Of a DNA stretch of 5,903 bases, positions 1 through 5,901 are shown piece after piece. The notes beneath the pieces were generated by a model, which worked only from the letters and a program-made list of their open reading frames with translations, had not been told where the DNA came from and ran no database searches. The DNA is from JAYODZ01 sp965662735 (GTDB lineage: Bacteria > Pseudomonadota > Alphaproteobacteria > RS24). The stretch's first letter is position 1; each line of letters begins with the position of its first letter. A program made the translations under genes and the position numbers. The stretch lies in assembly GCA_965662735.1 (NCBI GenBank), contig CBFIIU010000033.1, positions 1-5,903 on the forward strand, read 5' to 3'.

Positions 1-110
1 AAAATGCGTCGCTCAGGTTCTGAGAGATCGACAAGCCCTAAATCTCGTTCCATCTCAGCGAGCATCGCCATCAATCGACCAAAAGCTGTTAACTGTTTTT
101 TCTCTGTCAT
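1..110 (-). CDS. Partial small regulator-like protein (N-terminal 36 residues), possibly MarR/winged-helix
   Basis: The minus strand has an ATG at 110..108 followed by 36 open codons that run off the left edge of the window. A good ribosome binding site (GAGGG) lies about 7 bases upstream of the ATG. The visible peptide starts MTEKKQLTAFGRLMAMLAEM, continues with an acidic/basic helix, and then reads DLGLVDLSEPERRI. An N-terminal amphipathic helix followed by a phrase like 'LSEPERRIL' is common in the first part of winged-helix MarR-type regulators, but the DNA-binding helices are not in the window, so the family is a guess. The gene is divergent from the DUF7065/7064-kinase pair across a spacer of about 215 bp, the classic position for a local regulator. 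An overlapping plus-strand frame (4..345) has no recognisable features and I treat it as a shadow. The CDS is fairly likely; its function is uncertain. Confidence 0.6.
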   Translation of the reverse strand, partial: MTEKKQLTAFGRLMAMLAEMERDLGLVDLSEPERRI

Positions 111-149
111 AACATATCCCTCTAGGCTCCATACAAATTGTGAGCCCAT

Positions 150-277
150 TTACACTTTACCGTTAATTCATCTTCTGACCCAACAACATTCTAACGTTCA
201 AGGAGCGTCGTCAACTGGCATCTTTGAGAAAGCCCTAAAACAGGCTTGTCGGTTGTTCGGAAAGAGCGTTACACTTT
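150..277. repeat. 9-bp direct repeat TTACACTTT in the divergent spacer (150-158 and 269-277)
   Basis: TTACACTTT occurs exactly at 150-158 and again at 269-277, both between the divergent regulator and the downstream operon. The right copy overlaps the candidate -10 box of the plus-strand promoter. It could be a regulator half-site, or simply a repeated AT-rich promoter word; neither copy has clear dyad symmetry. Confidence 0.3.
246..275 (+). promoter_or_regulatory. Candidate sigma-70-type promoter for the DUF7065/7064-kinase operon
   Basis: TTGTCG at 246-251 and TACACT at 270-275 are separated by 18 bp, and each matches the sigma-70 consensus at 4 of 6 positions. Transcription would start near 282, giving a leader of about 44 nt before the ATG at 326. 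It is the best-placed pair I found in the spacer. A mapped start site elsewhere would overrule it. Confidence 0.4.
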
Positions 278-287
278 TTCCTCGGGT

Positions 288-308
288 GCATCGCCCGTTA
301 GACGATGC
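288..308 (+). other. Small hairpin in the probable 5' leader
   Basis: GCATCG at 288-293 and CGATGC at 303-308 form a perfect 6-bp inverted repeat around a 9-nt loop. The structure ends 6 nt before the strong ribosome binding site GAGGAGG (315-321) of the gene starting at 326. There is no U-tract after it, so it is not an intrinsic terminator. It could stabilise the mRNA 5' end or modulate initiation, or be chance. Confidence 0.3.
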
Positions 309-325
309 GGAATTGAGGAGGTTTC

Positions 326-1438
326 ATGCTGACGCCCGGCGATGATTATCCGTTACACCAGACAGCAGACCCGATCGCCTTCTCGGGAACGGATCGCAAT
401 TTTTATGATCGTTTCTTTTTTAACGGATATGATTCTGAGCACGATTTATTCTTTGCGGTGGCACTCGGCGTTTATCCGCAGTTGAATATTATGGATGCGA
501 GTTTTTGTGTGCTTCACCAGGGCAAGCAAATTAATCTTCGCGCCAGCAAGGAAATGAACATGGATCGCCTGAACTTAACAGTGGGTCCCATTACAATCGC
601 TCTGGTGCGCCCTCTTCTGGAGACGCGAATTATCATTGATGCGCCGGATTATGATCTCGCCGCAGATTTGACCGCCATTGCGCGACATCAGGCGATTGAA
701 GAGCCTCGGTTTACTCGTCGACAAGGGCCTCGGGCATTTATGGATTACACGCGGGCAACGCAAAATGTTTCTTGGCGGGGTGAGGTCACGGTACAGGGGC
801 ATAAGCTGCAGATTCAAGCCGCCCATTGTTGCGGTACGCGTGATCGCAGTTGGGGGGTGCGCCCGGTTGGGATGGCAGATCCGCAAACAATTGTTCCGCC
901 CCTTGAGCCCCAATTTTATTGGCTGTGGACGCCGAGTAATTTTGAGCAGCACTCGCTGTTCTGTCATTCCAATGATGATGGTGATGGGGAGCCGTGGAAT
1001 CGCAGAGCCGTTCTGGTCGACCATCAAACCGATACAGCCAGCCATTTCGACGAAGTTATTCTCACTCCCACTTATGCTCCGCAGAGCCGGCGGATAACCG
1101 AATTAACCGGCGTGCTTGTTGGCGCTGATGAGCTCTCATTCACCATGCGGTGCGGCCCTATTTTTTACATGCAGGGTCTCGGTTATGGGCACCCGGAATG
1201 GGGGCATGGACGACATCACGGGCCGTTACGGGTCGCGTGCGACAGCTGCGATGAGGCGAGTGCGGAAGCGCAATTGCGGGGCGGTGACTTTTTACCTTTG
1301 CATATTCAAGCGCTGGCGCATGTTGAATTATCCGGACGCAATTTTTCCACTACGGGACCCTGCGTTGTCGAACAATTATTTCTCGGTCGCCATGCACCCA
1401 GCGAATTTGCCGGCCTACTGGATCGGATCGTTCCATGA
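326..1438 (+). CDS. DUF7065/DUF7064-type two-domain lipocalin/AttH-like protein, function unknown
   Basis: This 370-residue protein starts at an ATG placed 4 bases after a near-perfect ribosome binding site (GAGGAGG). It has no signal peptide or membrane segment, so it is probably cytoplasmic. The N-terminal half carries HQTADPIAF (11-19) and FYDRFFFNGYD (26-36). The middle carries RDRSWGVRPVG (172-182), and the C-terminal half has a Gly/His-rich stretch GYGHPEWGHGRHHG (286-299) and a final VVEQLFLGRHAPSEFAGLLD. From memory this is the pattern of the paired DUF7065/DUF7064 domains, a beta-rich fold related to AttH/CrtC-like calycins, in which an RD-x-SWG phrase recurs. Such folds bind or modify hydrophobic ligands, but no catalytic role is established for this branch. 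The stop overlaps the start of the downstream kinase (ATGA), so the two are almost certainly co-translated. CDS certain; family assignment fairly confident; role unknown. Confidence 0.85.
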   Translation: MLTPGDDYPLHQTADPIAFSGTDRNFYDRFFFNGYDSEHDLFFAVALGVYPQLNIMDASFCVLHQGKQINLRASKEMNMDRLNLTVGPITIALVRPLLETRIIIDAPDYDLAADLTAIARHQAIEEPRFTRRQGPRAFMDYTRATQNVSWRGEVTVQGHKLQIQAAHCCGTRDRSWGVRPVGMADPQTIVPPLEPQFYWLWTPSNFEQHSLFCHSNDDGDGEPWNRRAVLVDHQTDTASHFDEVILTPTYAPQSRRITELTGVLVGADELSFTMRCGPIFYMQGLGYGHPEWGHGRHHGPLRVACDSCDEASAEAQLRGGDFLPLHIQALAHVELSGRNFSTTGPCVVEQLFLGRHAPSEFAGLLDRIVP

Positions 1439-2469
1439 TGATCGACCATCCGGACCTCATGACGGTTCAATGGCTGCGGGATCATTTGGGCGATGCGGCA
1501 TCTGGGCTCACCGGCTTTAGCTTTGCACCGGTGGGTACGGGGCAGATGGGTGACAGCTACCGTTTACATTTGGAGGGGAGCTCGGGCCTGCAAAGCGTCA
1601 TCGCCAAATGCTCGTCACATGATGCAAATAGCCGGCATGCGGCCAAATTGTTCCACTGCTATGAGCTCGAAGTGCGCTGGTATCAAGCATTTTCACATGC
1701 GGCTCAGGTTCGCACGCCCCATTGCTATATGGCTGAGGTGCATCCCGATACTGATCGATGTGTGATGCTTCTTGAAGACGTTTCCCCCGCCGTGCAGGGC
1801 GATCAATTGGCGGGCGCAAGTGTCGAGCAGGTGCGCTTGGGTCTAGATGAATTAGCGCGTCTTCATGCATTTAAGTGGGACGATCCGCAGTTACAGACGC
1901 TTGATTGGTTGAACTATGGTGAAGGAAGTCGCGAATTCATTCGCAATTTTGTGCCGCAGGTCTATCCCGAATGGCGCGCCCGCTATACGGGGCGTATTGC
2001 CGAGGATATTTTGGAGATGGGCGCTGAGCTGGCACGACGCTTTGATGCCTATTTAGAAGATCGTCAAGCGCCCCGCTGTTTGACCCATGGCGACTGCCGT
2101 TTAGATAATATCCTTTACGCTGACCCGTCAGGGCGGGCCATTTTGGTTGATTGGCAAACCGTCTCCAATGGCATTGCGATGAATGACGTGGCCTATATGA
2201 TTGGCACGAGTTTTTCCGACCCCGAGATGCGCCGGCAAAATGAAGCAGCGCTTGTCGATCACTATTTGGCTGAATTGCGTGCTCAAGGTGTGAGCGAATT
2301 TCCGCATGCGCAGGATTTTTATCGCTTAGGCGCGTTCTCGGGTTTTGTGATGGCCATTAATGCGGCAATGGTTGTCGAACGCACAGAGCGCGGCGATGAA
2401 ATGTTTGCCGTCATGGCCGAGCGTTCGGGCGCGCAAGCCCTTGCCTTGGATAGTTTGGCAGCCCTTTAA
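1435..2469 (+). CDS. APH/choline-kinase-fold phosphotransferase, substrate unknown
   Basis: This 344-residue protein has the aminoglycoside phosphotransferase/EcKL-like fold. In order it shows a nucleotide loop, GTGQMGDSYRL (34-44); the ATP-binding lysine K58 in VIAKCSS; a helix-C glutamate, probably E79, in CYELEVRWYQ; a hinge-like stretch CVMLLEDV; the Brenner motif HGDCRLDN (218-225) with catalytic D220 and metal ligand N225; and D239 in VDWQTVSNG, the DFG equivalent. All core residues for phosphoryl transfer are present, so it should be an active kinase of a small hydroxylated molecule. It lacks any feature I could use to name the substrate, and I would not call it an antibiotic-resistance gene. 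Translation starts at an ATG overlapping the previous stop (ATGA); a second ATG at 1438 is also in frame. The upstream ribosome binding site is weak, which suggests translational coupling. The stop overlaps that of convergent galE. Confidence 0.92.
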   Translation: MMIDHPDLMTVQWLRDHLGDAASGLTGFSFAPVGTGQMGDSYRLHLEGSSGLQSVIAKCSSHDANSRHAAKLFHCYELEVRWYQAFSHAAQVRTPHCYMAEVHPDTDRCVMLLEDVSPAVQGDQLAGASVEQVRLGLDELARLHAFKWDDPQLQTLDWLNYGEGSREFIRNFVPQVYPEWRARYTGRIAEDILEMGAELARRFDAYLEDRQAPRCLTHGDCRLDNILYADPSGRAILVDWQTVSNGIAMNDVAYMIGTSFSDPEMRRQNEAALVDHYLAELRAQGVSEFPHAQDFYRLGAFSGFVMAINAAMVVERTERGDEMFAVMAERSGAQALALDSLAAL

Positions 2470-3476
2470 GAGGTTTGATAGCCGTGTGGGTTGCGTGATT
2501 GCCAGTTCCAGCTGCTGCGCGTTGCATCATTAATATCGTGTTCGGCGCGCCACGCGGTCACAGTATGAATTTTCGTGGGGTCGGCAATAGAGCTGGCAAC
2601 ATCGCCGGGGCGACGGGGGCCAATTTGGGTGGCGATCTGCGTTTGAGATTGGGTCGCAAAGGCAGAGATCAACTCCGTCACCGTTGTGCCCTTTCCTGTG
2701 CCGACATTTAAAACATCAAAGTGAGGTCGATGCGCCATTGTGTCGAGGGCGGCAACATGCGCCCGGGCGAGATCGACAACATGAATATAGTCTCGTTCAC
2801 CCGTGCCATCGCGGGTTTCGTAATCATTCCCAAAAATCTCGACATGGCTTCGTGTGCCGATGGCGACTTGCGAGATATAGGGCATTAAATTATTCGGGAT
2901 GCCATGCGGATCTTCGCCAATATGCCCAGAGGCATGCGCGCCAACGGGGTTGAAATAGCGCAGCGCCGAGGCCCGTTTCTCACCGCCCGCCCAATCGCGC
3001 AAAATATTTTCGACCATTAGTTTTGTGTGCCCATAGGGGTTCACAGGCTGGGTGGGGTGGTCTTCATCGAGGGGAAGATAGCGTGGGTCGCCATAGACGG
3101 TGGCGGATGACGAAAAAACGCAGAGACGGCAGGCCACGCGATCCATCGCTTCAAGCAGGCGCAGTGAACCCACCACATTATTGTCATAATATAAAAGCGG
3201 CTTTTCAACACTTTCGCCGACGGCTTTGAGCCCTGCAAAATGAATTACCGCTTCTGGTTTAAACTGAGCGAAGGCGGCATTGAGGGCGCTTGCGTCTCGG
3301 ATATCAATTTGGGCGAAATCGAAGTCACGATTAGCCAGCTGCGTCACGCGGCGCAGCGCCTCTTCATGGCCGTTACTGAGATTATCAATCACCATCGGCT
3401 CATGGCCTGCCGCAAGAAGCTCGAGCAATGTGTGGCTGCCAATATAACCGGCACCGCCGGTAACCATTACGCGCAT
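2466..3476 (-). CDS. galE: UDP-glucose 4-epimerase
   Basis: This NAD-dependent short-chain dehydrogenase/reductase interconverts UDP-glucose and UDP-galactose in the cytoplasm, feeding galactose use and surface glycans. The 336 residues match the usual length of about 338. The Rossmann motif GGAGYIG lies at 7-13, IDNLSNG at 30-36 and FAGLKAVGES at 80-89. The catalytic S124 is in FSSSATVYGD, with the Y148-x3-K152 pair in NPYGHTK. RYFNPVGAHASG (173-184) and GTGERDYIHVVDLA (224-237) are classic GalE signatures, and the tail ends with WNWQSRNPHGY. I start the gene at the ATG at 3476..3474, because the Rossmann strand begins there and AGAGAGG sits about 6 bases upstream. The frame stays open for 33 more codons to an ATG at 3575, but that ATG lies inside the tRNA gene and is not a plausible start. 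The stop shares bases with the convergent kinase stop. I see no promoter of its own, so it is probably transcribed with the tRNA. Confidence 0.97.
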   Translation of the reverse strand: MRVMVTGGAGYIGSHTLLELLAAGHEPMVIDNLSNGHEEALRRVTQLANRDFDFAQIDIRDASALNAAFAQFKPEAVIHFAGLKAVGESVEKPLLYYDNNVVGSLRLLEAMDRVACRLCVFSSSATVYGDPRYLPLDEDHPTQPVNPYGHTKLMVENILRDWAGGEKRASALRYFNPVGAHASGHIGEDPHGIPNNLMPYISQVAIGTRSHVEIFGNDYETRDGTGERDYIHVVDLARAHVAALDTMAHRPHFDVLNVGTGKGTTVTELISAFATQSQTQIATQIGPRRPGDVASSIADPTKIHTVTAWRAEHDINDATRSSWNWQSRNPHGYQTS

Positions 3477-3530
3477 ATCATGCCTCTCTTTGCTTCGGGC
3501 GATCTCAAGCGAACGATCGAATGGAAAAGC

Positions 3531-3605
3531 TGGTGCTGCCGGAGAGAATTGAACTCTCGGCCTCTCCCTTACCAAGGGAGTGCTCTACCCCTGAGCTACG
3601 GCAGC
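3531..3605 (-). tRNA. tRNA-Thr, anticodon GGU
   Basis: The minus strand folds into a complete cloverleaf. The acceptor stem GCTGCCG/CGGCAGC is followed by A73 and an encoded CCA (3533..3531). The D arm is GCTC-AGGGGTA-GAGC, the anticodon arm CTCCC-TTGGTAA-GGGAG, the variable loop 5 nt, and the T arm GAGAG-TTCAATT-CTCTC. All stems are fully paired. The anticodon GGT (3573..3571) reads the threonine codons ACC and ACU. The gene lies 54 bp upstream of galE on the same strand. No clear -35/-10 pair is visible upstream; a TATAGC at 3652..3647 is the best -10-like box but lacks a convincing -35. Confidence 0.98.
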
Positions 3606-3693
3606 ATGGGGAGCCTTGTGCCATAGGCCTCGTCAAAAAACAAGACGCTATAGGCCGTGCTTGGGTGAGAGAAAGCGATAGATCCGGCGTCGC

Positions 3694-3722
3694 TCGACAG
3701 AGGGGTCTGCATGGCGTAATAA
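3694..3722 (+). promoter_or_regulatory. Candidate promoter for the zinc-ribbon / murA cluster
   Basis: TCGACA at 3694-3699 matches the sigma-70 -35 consensus at 5 of 6 positions. It is followed after exactly 17 bp by an AT-rich -10-like TAATAA (3717-3722), a weaker match. Transcription would start near 3729, about 30 nt upstream of the ATG at 3759. The spacer 3606-3758 otherwise holds only a 7-bp direct repeat (ATAGGCC at 3623-3629 and 3650-3656) flanking a short CGTC/GACG inverted repeat. Confidence 0.35.
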
Positions 3723-3758
3723 AGTTCTTTGTTTGTTCTTTTTTGTAAAGTGTGTGCG

Positions 3759-4001
3759 ATGGCGTCGATGCTTTTGTCGGATTTGATTGCGGGCCAAATG
3801 TCTTTATGGCTTTGGTGCGATCGCTGTGGCCATCACGGGCATATTGATCCGCGTCGGATTATGGAGCGGGCGGGGGATATTGCGGTTCCACAAGCAGGCC
3901 ACTATTGCCGCTGCGCACATTGCGGCAGTCGAACCGTTTCCGCGCGCCCCGATTGGCCGCGGCGCGGCCGTGTCGCACGGGCTTTGCCGGAAGCGGATTA
4001 A
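3759..4001 (+). CDS. Small zinc-ribbon protein, function unknown
   Basis: The 80-residue product has two Cys-x2-Cys knuckles: C20/C23 in LWCDRCGHHG and C52/C55 in RCAHCGSR, with an extra C50. They are separated by about 28 residues containing DPRRI and VPQAG, and followed by SARPDWP. This is the pattern of a treble-clef or zinc-ribbon fold that should hold one zinc ion. Short proteins with W-C-x2-C-GH near the start and RC-x2-CGSR ... RPDW near the end are common conserved hypotheticals in alphaproteobacteria. The start is not certain: ATG 3759 has only a weak ribosome binding site, and in-frame alternatives exist at TTG 3729, ATG 3768 and ATG 3798. It is the first gene of the rightward cluster, 67 bp before the next ORF. 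Its role is unknown; nucleic-acid or protein binding is possible. Confidence 0.75.
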   Translation: MASMLLSDLIAGQMSLWLWCDRCGHHGHIDPRRIMERAGDIAVPQAGHYCRCAHCGSRTVSARPDWPRRGRVARALPEAD

Positions 4002-4068
4002 TCGGGTTTTCCGGCTTGAAAGCGCGGCGGGGCTTGACCAAAACCAAGCGGCACGGCAAACAGAGCAG

Positions 4069-4245
4069 ATGACAAAAAATGGACCAGATCATGATCCAAA
4101 AGCACAGCGTGCAGAACGCTTAAAAGCGGCTTTGCGGGCGAATTTGCGACGCCGGAAAGACCCAAAAGCTGGGCAAAAAGAGGCCCAAACACACAGTTCA
4201 CCCCCTGGAACGAGAGTACATACGGATGGATCTGATCAAAATTGA
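4069..4245 (+). CDS. Short basic protein encoded just upstream of murA
   Basis: This 58-residue ORF starts MTKNGPDHDPKAQRAERL and has a strongly basic predicted helix, ERLKAALRANLRRRK (16-30), followed by a polar, probably disordered tail. Short proteins with an 'ERLKAALRANLRRRK'-like core are often found next to murA in alphaproteobacteria, from memory, which supports a real gene despite its size and weak ribosome binding site. Its frame stays open upstream to 3787, but that stretch overlaps the zinc-ribbon gene in another frame and looks non-coding. The last 20 bases overlap the start of murA, and the murA ribosome binding site lies inside this gene, suggesting translational coupling. The composition suggests binding to RNA, DNA or an acidic surface; no function is established. 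Confidence 0.65.
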   Translation: MTKNGPDHDPKAQRAERLKAALRANLRRRKDPKAGQKEAQTHSSPPGTRVHTDGSDQN

Positions 4246-5497
4246 AGGTGGCATTGCGCTCTCGGGTTCGTTGGCGGTTAGTGGCGCCAAAAACGCGGTT
4301 TTGCCGCTTATGGTTGCGGGCTTGCTCACAGATGAAGCGCTGATTTTGCAAGGAACGCCTCGACTGGCGGATACGCGCACATTGGCGCAAGTCTTGACGC
4401 ATATGGGCGCCGAGGTTGACGAATTTGGCGAGGGTGCTGGTGAGAGTTTGCGGGTTCATGCGCATCATATTCATACAACCGAAGCGCCCTATGAATTGGT
4501 GTCGAAAATGCGGGCAAGTTTTTGGGTTATTGGCCCGCTTTTGGCGCGCTTCGGTCACGCCCATGTGTCGCTGCCAGGAGGCTGTGCGATTGGCACGCGT
4601 CCGGTGGATTTATATTTGGCAGGCTTGCGTGCTTTGGGAGCCGAGATCGAGGTCGATGCGGGCTATGTGAATGCGCGCGCGCCCAAAGGGCTTGTTGGCG
4701 CGCGGATCGACCTGCCTTTTGTTTCGGTCGGTGCAACCCATGTGCTGATGATGGCCGCCTGTTTGGCCCGCGGCGAAACATTGATCACCAATGCGGCCTC
4801 CGAGCCAGAAGTGGTTGATCTGGCGCATTGCCTGCAAAAAATGGGCGCGCAAATCTCGGGCATCGGAACACGCCATCTCCGGATCACGGGTGTCGCGCGT
4901 CTCACCGGCGCCACGCATCGGGTTATTCGCGACCGCATTGAAGCCGGCGCCTTTGCCCTCGCGATTGCCGCCACCGGCGGCGCGGCAACACTCACGGGCG
5001 TCTCGCGCGAGATGTTGGGCGCCTTGGTGCCGGCAATGCAAACGGCAGGATGCCATATCGAGGATGCGCTCGAGGGTGTGTTTATTCGCAGCGAGGGCGG
5101 ACGGCCCATGCCATGCTCGGTCACCACCGAGCCTTATCCAGGTTTCGCAACCGATTTGCAGGCGCCTTTTATGGGATATATGACGATTGCCGAAGGGATT
5201 AGCCGTATTCGCGAGACGATTTTTGAAAACAGGTTTATGCATGTTCAGGAATTGGCTCGGCTCGGTGCCCAAATCGAGCTCGATGGGGACACGGCGATTG
5301 TGACAGGCGTCGATCAGCTGCGCGGCGCGCCGGTGATGGCCACCGATTTGCGCGCCTCGATTACCTTGGTCATTGCTGGGCTGATCGCACAGGGGCAGAC
5401 CGTGATCCGGCGGGTCTATCATCTCGACCGCGGCTATGAGCGGATCGAAGAAAAACTCAGCGCATGCGGGGCGCGGATTTGGAGAGAGAGCGAATGA
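4226..5497 (+). CDS. murA: UDP-N-acetylglucosamine 1-carboxyvinyltransferase
   Basis: MurA transfers enolpyruvate from phosphoenolpyruvate to UDP-GlcNAc, the first committed cytoplasmic step of peptidoglycan synthesis. The 423 residues fit the family (about 420), with the two-domain inside-out barrel of EPSP synthase relatives. Key residues, offset by up to five from E. coli numbering, are all present: K22-N23 in SGAKNAVLPL, R96 in SKMRAS, the mobile-loop C120 in LPGGCAIGTRPVDLYL with R124, D310 in GFATDLQAPFM, and R402 in YHLDRGYERIEEKL. C120 is the fosfomycin target, so the naturally resistant Cys-to-Asp form is absent. The ATG is preceded by GAGAG with a 9-base spacer. The gene overlaps the upstream 58-aa ORF by 20 bases and the downstream DUF2948 gene by ATGA. 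A mildly unusual point is Phe-Trp at 99-100, where many homologues have Ile-Leu. Confidence 0.98.
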   Translation: MDLIKIEGGIALSGSLAVSGAKNAVLPLMVAGLLTDEALILQGTPRLADTRTLAQVLTHMGAEVDEFGEGAGESLRVHAHHIHTTEAPYELVSKMRASFWVIGPLLARFGHAHVSLPGGCAIGTRPVDLYLAGLRALGAEIEVDAGYVNARAPKGLVGARIDLPFVSVGATHVLMMAACLARGETLITNAASEPEVVDLAHCLQKMGAQISGIGTRHLRITGVARLTGATHRVIRDRIEAGAFALAIAATGGAATLTGVSREMLGALVPAMQTAGCHIEDALEGVFIRSEGGRPMPCSVTTEPYPGFATDLQAPFMGYMTIAEGISRIRETIFENRFMHVQELARLGAQIELDGDTAIVTGVDQLRGAPVMATDLRASITLVIAGLIAQGQTVIRRVYHLDRGYERIEEKLSACGARIWRESE

Positions 5498-5901
5498 GTG
5501 AGGGGCTGAAGCTGCTTGCACGTTCCCAAGATGATTTGGCGGTTGTGTCTGCCTGTTTGCAAGACGCTGTTCTCAAACGCGGCGATATTGCAATGCTGCC
5601 CGAGCACGCAATGTTTGTTGCCCTCGCCAATCGATATGTTTGGGAAGACGCAGAGAGCCAATTGCGCATTCGCACCGGCATACGGTTTCGCAATGTGACA
5701 CGGGTTCAACACAAGGCTATCCCGGACGATCCGACCTATTTACTGTATCTTCTGGCGATTCAGTATGATCCTGACAAACACCAAATTTGTCTCGTTTTTG
5801 CCGAAAAAGCGGAAATCCGCTTGGATGTTGAGGATTGCGAGGTCATATTAGAAGATATTGGGGCGCCCTGGTCGGCGCGTCGTAAGCCGAGCCATGATTA
5901 A
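5494..5901 (+). CDS. DUF2948 family protein
   Basis: The 135-residue product matches the DUF2948 family as I remember it. It opens with LKLLARSQDDLAVVSACLQDAV (5-26), continues with FVALANRYVWE (41-51), RIRTGIRFRNVTRVQ (58-72) and YLLYLLAIQYD (82-92), and closes with IRLDVEDCEVILEDIGAPW and KPSHD. It is a soluble alpha/beta protein without signal peptide or membrane segment. The family is largely alphaproteobacterial, commonly sits directly after murA and often precedes a histidine-biosynthesis gene; its biochemical role is unknown. The start is the ATG overlapping the murA stop (ATGA), with GGAGAGAG just upstream. An ATG ten codons earlier in the same frame is less likely. The gene is complete, with its TAA two bases from the window end. 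Confidence 0.93.
   Translation: MSEGLKLLARSQDDLAVVSACLQDAVLKRGDIAMLPEHAMFVALANRYVWEDAESQLRIRTGIRFRNVTRVQHKAIPDDPTYLLYLLAIQYDPDKHQICLVFAEKAEIRLDVEDCEVILEDIGAPWSARRKPSHD

Noticed and set aside
136..162. lac-operator/promoter-like words (AATTGTGAG and TTTACACTTTA)
   Set aside because: The words resemble pieces of the E. coli lac region, but they are in the wrong order, lack operator dyad symmetry and no lac genes are present. I regard them as chance and not vector contamination.
4..345. 113-aa plus-strand ORF at the left end
   Set aside because: It is antisense to the regulator-like start at 110, has no ribosome binding site or recognisable domain, and crosses the promoter region and the start of the next gene.
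1435..2469. Aminoglycoside-resistance gene
   Set aside because: The kinase shares the APH fold and Brenner motif, but so do many metabolic kinases. The lipocalin-like partner and chromosomal context argue for metabolism, and nothing specific to aminoglycoside recognition is visible.
3531..3605. tRNA-Thr as an integration site for a mobile element
   Set aside because: Both flanks are ordinary genes. There is no integrase and no second copy of the tRNA 3' end in the window.
3623..3656. GGCC/CGTC hairpin with an A-rich loop as an intrinsic terminator
   Set aside because: The stem is interrupted, the A-run is in the loop and not after the stem, and no transcript needs to end there because the flanking genes are divergent.
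3787..4068. N-terminal extension of the 58-aa ORF to a 152-aa protein
   Set aside because: It overlaps the zinc-ribbon gene in another frame, and the translated extension has no family resemblance. Only the part from 4069 looks like a real protein.
4610..5521. 303-aa minus-strand ORF opposite murA
   Set aside because: It is a shadow of a GC-rich coding region. Its translation is low in complexity, with no domain, and murA on the other strand is unambiguous.
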